A DNA stretch of 64,000 bases, from positions 31,744-95,743 of the forward strand of contig NZ_AUEA01000017.1 of the NCBI RefSeq assembly GCF_000425745.1. The letters are read 5' to 3'. The stretch is from Pseudomonas cremoricolorata DSM 17059 = NBRC 16634. GTDB taxonomy: Bacteria; Pseudomonadota; Gammaproteobacteria; Pseudomonadales; Pseudomonadaceae. Below the pieces are notes generated by a model that was not told the DNA's origin, did no database searches, and saw only the letters and a list, made by a program, of their open reading frames with translations. Within the stretch, counting starts at the first letter, position 1, and each line of letters opens with the position of its first letter. The translations under genes were made by a program, and so were the position numbers. Shown here piece after piece: positions 42,611 to 50,594 of this stretch.

Positions 42611-44763
42611 GATTGGGCTCCTTGTTGCAGGCGAGCCAGGGCGGCGTCGCGCTGGTCGTCGATGACGATGCGCCCGCCATCGAGCACCAGGATGCGATCG
42701 ACCCGTTGCAGCACGCTCAGGCGGTGGGTGGCGATGATCAGCGTGCGGCCCTGGCAGAAGCGCTCGAGGTTATCCAGCAGCTTGCGTTCGGTGACGTCAT
42801 CCAGTGCGGCGGTGGGTTCATCGAGCAACAGCACCTGCGGCTGGCGCAGCAACAGGCGCGACAGCACCAGCGCCTGGCGCTGACCGCCGGAAAGGCCCAG
42901 GCCGCCCTCGAGAATCAGATGCTCCAGGCCCTTGGGCAGTTGCCGCACGAACTCCAGCGCGCCGGTGGCGCTGAGCGCCGTCAGCAGTTCCTGATCGCTG
43001 GCCTGGCCGGCGCCGAGGCTGAGGTTTTCCCGCAGGGTGCCGTGGAACAGCCGGGCATGCTGGGCCAACAGGCCGACATCGCGGCGCAGGTCGGCAGGGT
43101 CCAGATGCGCAAGAGCGATGCCATCGAGGCTGACTTCGCCTTGCATCAGGTCCATGGCGCCGCCCAACGCCTGCAGCAGGGTCGACTTGCCGGCGCCGTT
43201 GCGCCCCAGCACGGCGATGCGCTCGCCAGGGCTGATGCGCAGTTGGCCAATGCTCAGCGCCGGCGCGGCTTCGGCACTGTAGCGAAACACCGCCTGGCGC
43301 AGTTGGTATTCGCCACGAATCGCCGGCAGGTGCACCCGCGCTTCGCCCTCGGGGTGATCGACCGGGCTCTGCATGAGTTTGTCGATACCCTCGAGCGCTA
43401 CCTTGGCCTGCTGCCAGCGGGTCAGCACGTGGGTCAGCTGGGCCATCGGCGCCATCATCCGCGAGGCCAGCATCGACGCCGCCACCAAGCTACCGGTGGT
43501 CAGATCGCCAGCAATGACCATCGGCGCACCGACCACCACCACCACGGCGAACACCGCGCCCTGGATGTTCTGCGTCCAGGTCACCAGGCCGTTGGTCAGG
43601 GTACGCAGACGCAGGCTGTTGTGCGCGCAAGCGGCGTTGTACTGGTTCCACTGCCGCTCGAAGCGCGCCTCGGCCTGCAAGGCCTTGATCTCGTCCAGCC
43701 CTTGCACGCTCTCTACCAGCATCGCGTTGCGCAGCGCCGATTCGCGCATCGAAGCATTGGCCAGGCGCGCCAGGCGGCGCTGGGCGAGGATGCCCGGCAG
43801 CACCATCAGCACCAGCGCCACCAGCGGAATCACCACCAGCACGCCGCCGATCAGCCAGAACACGAAGAGGAACAGCAGGAAGAACGGCAGGTCGGCCAAT
43901 GCCGTAGCCGTGCTTGAGGTGATCAGGTCGCGGATCTGCTCCAGTTCGCGCAACTGCGAGATGAACGAGCCGGTGGATTTCGGTCGCACCGAGTTGCGCA
44001 GGCGCAAGGCATGGCCGTAGACCAGATCGGAGATGCGTAAATCGGCGCGCTTGCCGAGCAGGTCGGTGACCTTCAGGCGCAGCAGGCGCATGGTCAGGTC
44101 GAACAGCAGCGCCAGCACTACGCCGCCAAACAGCACGTACAAGGTGGGCAGGGATTCAGCAGGAATCACCCGGTCGTAGACCTGCATGGAGAACAGCACA
44201 CCGGCCAGGGCCAGGACGTTGGCCACCAGCGAAGCCAGCATCACCTGGCCGTATGGACGGATGTCGCGTAGCACGATGCGTGCGAACCAGTGCCGGTCGT
44301 AGGGCGCGGTGTAGTCATCGGTGCGCACGTCGCGCAGCGGCCGAGCCGGGCGCAGCAGGGCGACGCGGGTGATGCGTCCTTGTAGCTGGTCGCGGTGCAG
44401 GCGGCTGGTCAGGCCCTGGTCACCGGCGAAGGACAGGGCCAGGTGGTCGTCTTCGGTCACCGCTTCGACCACCGCCAGCTGGCCATCGTCCAGCTCCAGC
44501 AACAGAGGAGTACGCCACTGGCGCAGGGCCTTGGCGTCGAAGGCGACGAAGCGCAGGGTAAGCCCTGCCTGGCGCGCCATGTGCCGGAGGATGTCGTCCA
44601 GTGGCCGTGCATCTTCGGCGGCGGCCAGGCGAATACGCTGCGGCGACACATCCAGGCGGTAGTGGCGCGCCACCTGCAGCATGCATTCGAGCCACGGCGT
44701 GAGGTCGGCGCGCTCTTCGGCGGCCGGCGGCGGGGTGTGGGTGATCTGGACGGTGTCGTTCAT
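42607..44763 (-). CDS. lapI: Type I secretion ABC transporter (LssB/LapB-type), LapI-like
   Basis: 718 residues in three parts. The N-terminal C39-like domain (about 20-140) lacks the catalytic cysteine, with ECMLQVARHY where a peptidase has its Cys motif. It is followed by six transmembrane helices (about 170-450) and an ATPase domain. The ATPase has Walker A GRNGAGKST (520-528), signature LSGGQ (624-628), Walker B LLLDEP (645-650) and the switch His680. The inactive C39-like domain typically holds an unfolded substrate without cleaving it, as expected for export of giant adhesins. It overlaps both neighbours by 4 bp. Confidence 0.94.
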   Translation of the reverse strand: MNDTVQITHTPPPAAEERADLTPWLECMLQVARHYRLDVSPQRIRLAAAEDARPLDDILRHMARQAGLTLRFVAFDAKALRQWRTPLLLELDDGQLAVVEAVTEDDHLALSFAGDQGLTSRLHRDQLQGRITRVALLRPARPLRDVRTDDYTAPYDRHWFARIVLRDIRPYGQVMLASLVANVLALAGVLFSMQVYDRVIPAESLPTLYVLFGGVVLALLFDLTMRLLRLKVTDLLGKRADLRISDLVYGHALRLRNSVRPKSTGSFISQLRELEQIRDLITSSTATALADLPFFLLFLFVFWLIGGVLVVIPLVALVLMVLPGILAQRRLARLANASMRESALRNAMLVESVQGLDEIKALQAEARFERQWNQYNAACAHNSLRLRTLTNGLVTWTQNIQGAVFAVVVVVGAPMVIAGDLTTGSLVAASMLASRMMAPMAQLTHVLTRWQQAKVALEGIDKLMQSPVDHPEGEARVHLPAIRGEYQLRQAVFRYSAEAAPALSIGQLRISPGERIAVLGRNGAGKSTLLQALGGAMDLMQGEVSLDGIALAHLDPADLRRDVGLLAQHARLFHGTLRENLSLGAGQASDQELLTALSATGALEFVRQLPKGLEHLILEGGLGLSGGQRQALVLSRLLLRQPQVLLLDEPTAALDDVTERKLLDNLERFCQGRTLIIATHRLSVLQRVDRILVLDGGRIVIDDQRDAALARLQQGAQS

Positions 44764-46193
44764 GGCAGGATCTCAACCCCTTGCAGGCTGCGCCCTTCCA
44801 GGCCCAGCACCGGGCGCAGTGCGCCGTTGTTGTACAGGCAGTCGATGTTCAGCCGCAGCAGGTCGGAGCGCGTGCCGGCCATGTCGAAGCGTGACTGATA
44901 GATTTCCTGCTCGGCGTTGAGCAGGTCGAGCAGTGGTCGCGTGCCGAGATCGAGGTATTGCCGGCCGTAGAGCATGCGTGCTTCCTGGATGCTGCTTTGC
45001 CGCGCTTGCAATGCGCGCAGGCGTCGACCGAGCCCTGCGGTCTGCGCCTGGGCTTCGGCCAGGCCGCGGCGGGCGCTCAGGCGTGCGGCGTCTTCGGCCG
45101 AGTCGGCGGCGCTCAGGGCATGCCCGGCGGCGCGGCTGCGGGCGTCGATGGCGCCACCCTGGTAGATCGGCACCTCGACGTTGAGGTAGATGCCCGCCTG
45201 GGTGCGGTCGAGGCGGCGGTTGTCGCGGTTGTAGTCGTTGTCCAGGTAGTGGTTGAGCTGCGGTTGCAGGGACACCGTCGGGTAGGCCTCGGCCTTGGCC
45301 TGGGCCAGCTCGGCCTGGGACTGGCTGCGCAGCGCCAGGGCCATGAGCACCGCCGGCAGGCGATCATCGCTTTCCAGCGGACGCTTGCAGGCCTGTTGCA
45401 GTTGCGCAGGTGCCTCGTCGGCCAACGCCGGCGGCGACACCCGCCCGAGCAACGTCGCCAGCGCCGAACGCCAGCGCTGGTGCTGCGCCTGGTACTCCTC
45501 GAACACCGCTTGCGCGCCATCGGCCCGCGACTGCGCCTGAACCACATCGGAGCGGGTGCTGGCACCCATGTCGCTGCGCTGTCGGGCCAGGCCGACGATG
45601 TCGCCGACGCCTGCGATCTGCTCGCGGGCGATGCTCATCAGTTGTGCGTAGCGACGGGTCTCGATCCAGGCGTAGGCGGTTTCTCGCGCCAGTTCGTCGA
45701 CCACCAGCAGGATGTTGGCCTGGGCCCGCGCTGCGGCAGCGCGGGCAGCGTCCACCGCATGGTCGACCTTGCCGAAGTCGTACAGCATCTGCTTGAGCGA
45801 CAGGTTCAGCGCCTGGCTGTTGCGGTCGCCCCCGTAGCCGGAGTCGTAGCCGCCGCGCAGGCCACCAGAGATCTGTGGGTAGTAACCGGCGCGAGCGACG
45901 GTGATGCCTTCGCCCTGGCGATCAAGGTCGGCCACGGCCTGGGCGATGCTGGGATGCCATTGCACCGCTTGCAGTACCGCTTCGGCCAGCCCCAGGCCCG
46001 CAGAATCGGCGCCGGCCTGCGCCAGCGCCGGCCGTGCCGGCAGCGCGGCGGCGGGGTCGTGCAGGGTGGAGGGGCCGATCTGGCGCAGGGCCGGGTCGGC
46101 ATCCTCGGCTGCCATGGCAGCCGGGTGATGGAAACAGGCCAGGAGCGCGAAGGCCCCCGGCAACAGCGGTGACAGCAGACAACCTTGCTTCAC
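44760..46193 (-). CDS. lapH: TolC-family outer-membrane channel of the type I system, LapH-like
   Basis: 477 residues with a signal peptide (to about residue 29) and a duplicated TolC outer-membrane factor fold. The fold includes SIAQAVADLDRQGEG, long helices such as RAAAARAQANILLVVDELARE and the conserved YEAIP-type beta strands (GIYLNVEVPIYQGG). It provides the exit duct through the outer membrane. It starts 67 bp after the small adhesin stop on the same strand and overlaps the ABC gene by 4 bp, so the three exporter genes form one operon. Confidence 0.93.
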   Translation of the reverse strand: MKQGCLLSPLLPGAFALLACFHHPAAMAAEDADPALRQIGPSTLHDPAAALPARPALAQAGADSAGLGLAEAVLQAVQWHPSIAQAVADLDRQGEGITVARAGYYPQISGGLRGGYDSGYGGDRNSQALNLSLKQMLYDFGKVDHAVDAARAAAARAQANILLVVDELARETAYAWIETRRYAQLMSIAREQIAGVGDIVGLARQRSDMGASTRSDVVQAQSRADGAQAVFEEYQAQHQRWRSALATLLGRVSPPALADEAPAQLQQACKRPLESDDRLPAVLMALALRSQSQAELAQAKAEAYPTVSLQPQLNHYLDNDYNRDNRRLDRTQAGIYLNVEVPIYQGGAIDARSRAAGHALSAADSAEDAARLSARRGLAEAQAQTAGLGRRLRALQARQSSIQEARMLYGRQYLDLGTRPLLDLLNAEQEIYQSRFDMAGTRSDLLRLNIDCLYNNGALRPVLGLEGRSLQGVEILP

Positions 46194-46260
46194 GGTATTC
46201 CCTTACTGGCGTTTCATCCCTGAACGCCGGGCGCCGGGCCCGGCGGCCTTGCGGGCGTCC

Positions 46261-46620
46261 TTAAACCACATGGACGCCGTTCTGTACCCACAGCTGCTGG
46301 CTCGGATCCTCCTCGGCCGTGTACTGGTTATAGACGATGCCATCGGTGACGTCCTGGCCGGTGAGGCTCCAGGCATCGCCCAATCGCACGGTGTCAGCCT
46401 CGTCGCCCTTGATCAGCAAGGTGTTGCTCTGATCCTGGGTGACGGCGAGCACGTCGTCGAGGGTCAGGCTCAGGCTCACCGCGCTGCTGGCGTTGAGGTC
46501 GAGCACTTCGAGGTCGTGCACTTCCCCGACCAGGCTGGCCAGGTCGATGCTGGCATCGCCGCCTTGCCACAGCAGCGTGGTGTCGGCGTTGTCCGCACCT
46601 ATGCTGGCGAAGCCGGGTGC
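46261..46620 (-). repeat. Adhesin C-terminal cassette, copy 1
   Basis: Near-identical to copy 2 at 50235-50594 (offset 3,974). 46437-46599 equals 50411-50573 without any mismatch over 163 bp, including third codon positions. Differences cluster nearer the stop codon. Confidence 0.93.
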
Positions 46621-49600
46621 CTCGCTCTGCGCCGTCTCGCCAGCGTGCTCATCAGGTTGCTGGTCGACCACGGCGGCCAGCAGCGGCGTAGCGGCAGTGA
46701 CCTCGGCCTGGGTTTCTTGTGCCTGGGTGAAGGTCGCAGTCTCGCGAGGTTCTGCAAGCTCCTGCCCCTGGGCAGTCTCCAGCAGGGTGTTTTGGGTGTG
46801 CAACGCGGTCGTGCTTTGCGGCGCGTCGAGGTTCGGCGCACTGACCGAAGCGAGTGGTGACCCGTAGCCCTCGTAGCCCTGTGCCCTGACTTGGAGCGTC
46901 TCTCCTTTGACTAGTGAGCCCCCTTCGAATCTCACCGCGAAGCTGCCGGTAGCACCCACATAGACACTGCCCAGCAGGTCGTGATGAGCACTGTAGACCT
47001 CAATTTTGCTATTCAGGCTACCCCGCCCGGTGAGGAACGTGCCGTCGGCGCTCACCACCAGATCGTACGGTTTGACCGGCGCTGTGCTCTCATGTGCCTC
47101 GATGCGGGCGGGGATCGACGGCTGCTCGGTCGCGGTGTCGACCGCCACCACGTGCAGGACTTCACCGTTGCGCTGCGTGGGGACCAGCGCCACCGAAAAC
47201 GAGCCGTTCTGCGCCACGATGCCACTGCCCAGCAGGGTACCGTCGGCACTGCGCACTTCGATGCGATTTCCTGCCGTGGCCAGGCCAGTCAGTTCGTCAC
47301 CTGTGCCACCTTTGAGGAACAGATCGGTTGGCGTTGCCGGTGCCGGGGTGGCTGGCACCGTGAAGTCGGTGGCAGGCGATACGTTGCCGGCGCGGTCCGT
47401 CTGTATCACCGTGAGCACGTCACCGGTGGTGATGACGGTGTCGGCAATGCGGATCACGAATGCGCCATTGAGTTCCACTTGCCCGCTACCGAGTAGCGAG
47501 CCTTGTGCATCGCGAAGCTCGACGGTTGCGCCGATTTCGCCTCGGCCGGAAACGGCCAGGCCGTTTCCGGCGACCACCATCTCGGTCACGGCATCCGGTG
47601 CCGTGATATCTGGTGCCGAGATCACGGTGGGCACCGACGCGTTGCCGGCAGCGTCGACCACTACCACGTCGATGTATTCGCCATTGGCCTTGATCGGGTC
47701 GAGTACGACGCTGAATCGCCCGTCAGCACCGGCCACTCCACTGCCGATCAGTGCACCCGCGGTATCGCGCACCTGCACGGTCGCTCCCCGCTCGGCGTTG
47801 CCTGTCAGCGTCACGCCGTCTGCCAGGGCAAGGTTCAATGCAACTATCGGCGCAACCAGATCGTGCGCGACCACCGTCGCAGGCTCGGAGACACGATCAG
47901 AGTCGTCGGTAGCGTCGACGCTCAAGGTCCTGCCGTCGATCACCGCAGGTTCCAGTTCCATTTTGAACGTTCCGTCCGCAGCCACCTGCTCCGCGCCAAT
48001 GAGCGTACCTGTGGCATCGCGCGCGCTCACGATCGTGCCGGCCTGGCCACGGCCCGACATCTCACGACCGTTGAGGCTGATCACCAGGTCGGTGGGGGCT
48101 TCGGGCGGGGTCTGTTCGATCGGCGGTTCGATGTTCGGCGCGATCACCGAGCTGACTGGCGATACATTGCCTGCGGCGTCTTCAGCGCTGACCTGCAAAG
48201 ATTGACCTTCCGTTTGCGGCGGATCGAGTGGCACGGCAAAACTGCCCGCGGCATTGACCAGCGCGGTACCGCGTTCGGTGCCCTGGGCATCGACCACTCG
48301 CACCGTGCTGCCCGGCTCGGCACGCCCAGTCAGTACCGCGCCGTCAGCACTGACGGCAAGCTCTGCGGGTGCAGCCGGCGGGGTGATATCCGGTGCCAGG
48401 AATTTCACCGGCAGCGATACGTTGCCTGCCGCGTCGGCGAGGCGGATATCGATGATTTCGTGATTGGCCTGCGCCGGGTCGAGTTCGACGCTGAATCGCC
48501 CATCCGCCGCGACCACACCGCTGCCAATCAGGGCACCAGAGGCGTCGCGCACCTGCACGTCCGCGCCCGCCTCGCCGTTACCTGTGAGGGTGACGCCGTC
48601 GGCCAGCGCGAGACCGCTTGGCTGCCCAGGGGCAGTCAAGTCGGGGGAAGCCACCGAAGTCGGTTCAGAGACATTGCCTGCGGCATCCGTCAGCTCGACC
48701 TGCACGCTGCTGCCATCGATCACGGCCGGGTCGAGCACCACCGAGAAGCTGCCATCGGCTGCAACCGTGGCGTTTGCAAGCACCTCGCCCTGGGCGTCGC
48801 GCACCGTCACGCTGCTGCCTGCTTCGCCGCGGCCACTCAACTGGCGCCCGTCGGCACTGATCAGCAGGTCGAGCGGGGCATCGGGTGCGCTGGTGTCAGG
48901 GGGAGTCACCACCTCAGGCGCGCTGACGGTGCTGGGTGCGGAGGTGTTGCCGGCGGCATCGGTGGCGCTGACCTGAAGCACCTGAGCGGTGGTTTGCGGT
49001 GGTTGCAGGGTCACGCTGAAGGTGCCGTCGCCGGCACTGACGGCGCTGCCCAGCAGGCTACCGTCGGCGGCCCGTACCTGGACCGTCGAACCCGCTTCGG
49101 CGCGGCCGCTGAGCAGCACGCCTGCGCCATCGATGGTGAGGTCGGTGGGAGCGGTGGGCGGGGTGATGTCCGGTGCGTTGACGGTACCCGATTCGGAAAC
49201 GTTGCCGGCTGCGTCGGAAAGCTCCACGGCCAGCGCCTCGCCTTTGCCCTGTGGCGTGTCCAGGGCCAGGTCGAAGCGCCCATCGCTAGCCACGGTACCG
49301 CTGCCGATCAGACTACCGGCGGCGTCGCGCACCTTGATCGTGCTGCCGGCCTCACCGCGGCCGCTCAGGCGCAGGCCATCGGCCGACACCAGCAGGTCGG
49401 TCGGCCGCGCGGGCGCCTGGGGGGCGCTGGGCTCGTCATGATGACCACCGCCGCCGCCTCCGCTGTGCGAAGCGGCCACGGCAGCGCCGACGCCGAGCAG
49501 GCCGAGGCCGGCGATGGCCAAGCCCGACAGGCCACCGCCGGACTCGGCGGGGTCTGCCAGCAGGGCGTCAGGGGAGCTGACCTCGTCGAAGGTGAAGCCG

Positions 49601-49887
49601 CTGAAGGCGTCGGCATCGTAGGACGCCTTCCAGAAGGTGCCATTGTCGCCAGCGAAGACCAGGTCGTTGCCCAGCCCGTCCTGATCGACGACGAAGAACT
49701 TGGCGATAGTGATGCGCTCGCCGGATTTGAGGTTGAGCACCAGGTCCTGCCCGCTGCGACTGACCGAAGCCAGAGACTGTGGCGATACCGGCAACTGCAC
49801 CACGCTGGGCTGACTCAGCGTGAGGTTCCCCCATGCAGTGTTCGACGATTGGGCGGTGTTCTTTCCGGCGACGACGATGCTATCCAT
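46261..49887 (-). CDS. Short LapF/BapA-like type I-secreted adhesin (complete, 1,208 residues)
   Basis: Architecture: BapA-type prefix domain (1-115), Gly-rich hydrophobic helix (about 117-140), Gly/His linker, ten Big_6-type Ig repeats of about 85 residues (about 160-1025), an acidic linker and a C-terminal secretion region (about 1090-1208). The C-terminal region ends with the Y..Y...A.L.V...V.V pattern of T1SS adhesins. It was probably exported by LapHIJ and may anchor or bridge cells in biofilm; both are inferred. ATG 49887 follows AGGA at eight bases. Repeats 6-10 are more degenerate than the rest (DSDRVSEPATVVAHD; QGYEGYGSPLAS). The C-terminal 120 residues nearly match the neighbouring giant adhesin. 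There is no LapG-type cleavage motif. Confidence 0.88.
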   Translation of the reverse strand: MDSIVVAGKNTAQSSNTAWGNLTLSQPSVVQLPVSPQSLASVSRSGQDLVLNLKSGERITIAKFFVVDQDGLGNDLVFAGDNGTFWKASYDADAFSGFTFDEVSSPDALLADPAESGGGLSGLAIAGLGLLGVGAAVAASHSGGGGGGHHDEPSAPQAPARPTDLLVSADGLRLSGRGEAGSTIKVRDAAGSLIGSGTVASDGRFDLALDTPQGKGEALAVELSDAAGNVSESGTVNAPDITPPTAPTDLTIDGAGVLLSGRAEAGSTVQVRAADGSLLGSAVSAGDGTFSVTLQPPQTTAQVLQVSATDAAGNTSAPSTVSAPEVVTPPDTSAPDAPLDLLISADGRQLSGRGEAGSSVTVRDAQGEVLANATVAADGSFSVVLDPAVIDGSSVQVELTDAAGNVSEPTSVASPDLTAPGQPSGLALADGVTLTGNGEAGADVQVRDASGALIGSGVVAADGRFSVELDPAQANHEIIDIRLADAAGNVSLPVKFLAPDITPPAAPAELAVSADGAVLTGRAEPGSTVRVVDAQGTERGTALVNAAGSFAVPLDPPQTEGQSLQVSAEDAAGNVSPVSSVIAPNIEPPIEQTPPEAPTDLVISLNGREMSGRGQAGTIVSARDATGTLIGAEQVAADGTFKMELEPAVIDGRTLSVDATDDSDRVSEPATVVAHDLVAPIVALNLALADGVTLTGNAERGATVQVRDTAGALIGSGVAGADGRFSVVLDPIKANGEYIDVVVVDAAGNASVPTVISAPDITAPDAVTEMVVAGNGLAVSGRGEIGATVELRDAQGSLLGSGQVELNGAFVIRIADTVITTGDVLTVIQTDRAGNVSPATDFTVPATPAPATPTDLFLKGGTGDELTGLATAGNRIEVRSADGTLLGSGIVAQNGSFSVALVPTQRNGEVLHVVAVDTATEQPSIPARIEAHESTAPVKPYDLVVSADGTFLTGRGSLNSKIEVYSAHHDLLGSVYVGATGSFAVRFEGGSLVKGETLQVRAQGYEGYGSPLASVSAPNLDAPQSTTALHTQNTLLETAQGQELAEPRETATFTQAQETQAEVTAATPLLAAVVDQQPDEHAGETAQSEAPGFASIGADNADTTLLWQGGDASIDLASLVGEVHDLEVLDLNASSAVSLSLTLDDVLAVTQDQSNTLLIKGDEADTVRLGDAWSLTGQDVTDGIVYNQYTAEEDPSQQLWVQNGVHVV
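46815..49410 (-). repeat. Array of ten Ig-like (Big_6) repeats in the short adhesin
   Basis: Ten units of about 85 residues, with a shared core (LSGRGEAGSTVxVRDAxGxLIG, given here as a pattern, ending in a DAAGN-type motif and APD-x-TPP linkers). By type (defined by linker and length) the order is: unclassified, 3, 4, 5, 3, 4, 5, 6, 2, 3, using the numbering of the big adhesin. Confidence 0.85.
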
Positions 49888-49979
49888 GAGCGCTTCCTGC
49901 TGGATGGGGGGCTGCTGATCTTGGGGATGGGCAGTTGATCAATGGCCTGCGAGCACGCGCGTGAGCATGCGGCAGCCCG

Positions 49980-49995
49980 GTAACAGCCCTGTTAC
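49980..49995 (-). promoter_or_regulatory. Perfect dyad in front of the short adhesin gene
   Basis: GTAACAG-CC-CTGTTAC has arms 49980-49986 and 49989-49995, centred about 100 bp before the ATG. It is a candidate operator or a small transcript hairpin. The rest of 49888-50234 contains GC-rich inverted repeats and no gene. Confidence 0.4.
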
Positions 49996-50181
49996 AGATC
50001 GTTTGGCGAGTGCTGAGGCAGGGCTGGCCAAGTGCCGCAGTCTACCCGGCGCCTTGGCTGAGCGTAAGGTGGCAAGTCGGCGTTCTGTCACCCTGATGGG
50101 GAGTCAGGCGGCGCTGATGGGCGTTGTCGATGTTCCTGCGGGCGTCGTGTGGAGTCTGTGCCGCCAGGGCTGAGTTCGCCT

Positions 50182-50222
50182 GGGCCATCGGAGCGCAGCG
50201 TGCCGCCCTCGATCGATGGCCC
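50182..50222 (-). terminator. Hairpin after the giant adhesin gene
   Basis: GGGCCATCG (50182-50190) pairs with CGATGGCCC (50214-50222); it begins 12 bp beyond the adhesin stop. There is no strong T-run, so partial read-through into the short adhesin and exporter genes is possible. Confidence 0.5.
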
Positions 50223-50234
50223 GGCTGGCATCCG

Positions 50235-50594
50235 CTAGACCACATGGATGCCGTTCTGTACCCACAGTTGTTGGCTCGGATCCTCCTCGGCCGTGTACTG
50301 GTTGTAGTCGATGCCAGCAGCGACTTGCTGGCCGGTAAGGGTCCAGGCATCGCCGAAGCGCACGGTGTCGGCGTCGTCGCCCTTGATCAGCAAGTTGTTG
50401 CCCTGCTCGTGGGTGACGGCGAGCACGTCGTCGAGGGTCAGGCTCAGGCTCACCGCGCTGCTGGCGTTGAGGTCGAGCACTTCGAGGTCGTGCACTTCCC
50501 CGACCAGGCTGGCCAGGTCGATGCTGGCATCGCCGCCTTGCCACAGCAGCGTGGTGTCGGCGTTGTCCGCACCGATGCTGGCGAAGCCGGTTTC
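50235..50594 (-). repeat. Adhesin C-terminal cassette, copy 2
   Basis: Partner of the copy at 46261-46620. The stop codons differ (TAA in copy 1, TAG here) and the last ~170 bp have several substitutions, while 50411-50573 is without mismatch. Confidence 0.93.

Noticed and set aside
49590..49887. LapG protease cleavage site or LapA-type retention module in the short adhesin
   Set aside because: No TAAG-like motif was found in the N-terminal 115 residues, and the prefix resembles BapA rather than LapA.
49888..50234. One adhesin gene split by a frameshift or stop
   Set aside because: The short gene has its own start, ribosome-binding site and a BapA-type prefix, and the upstream gene has its own full secretion C-terminus; these are two complete units.
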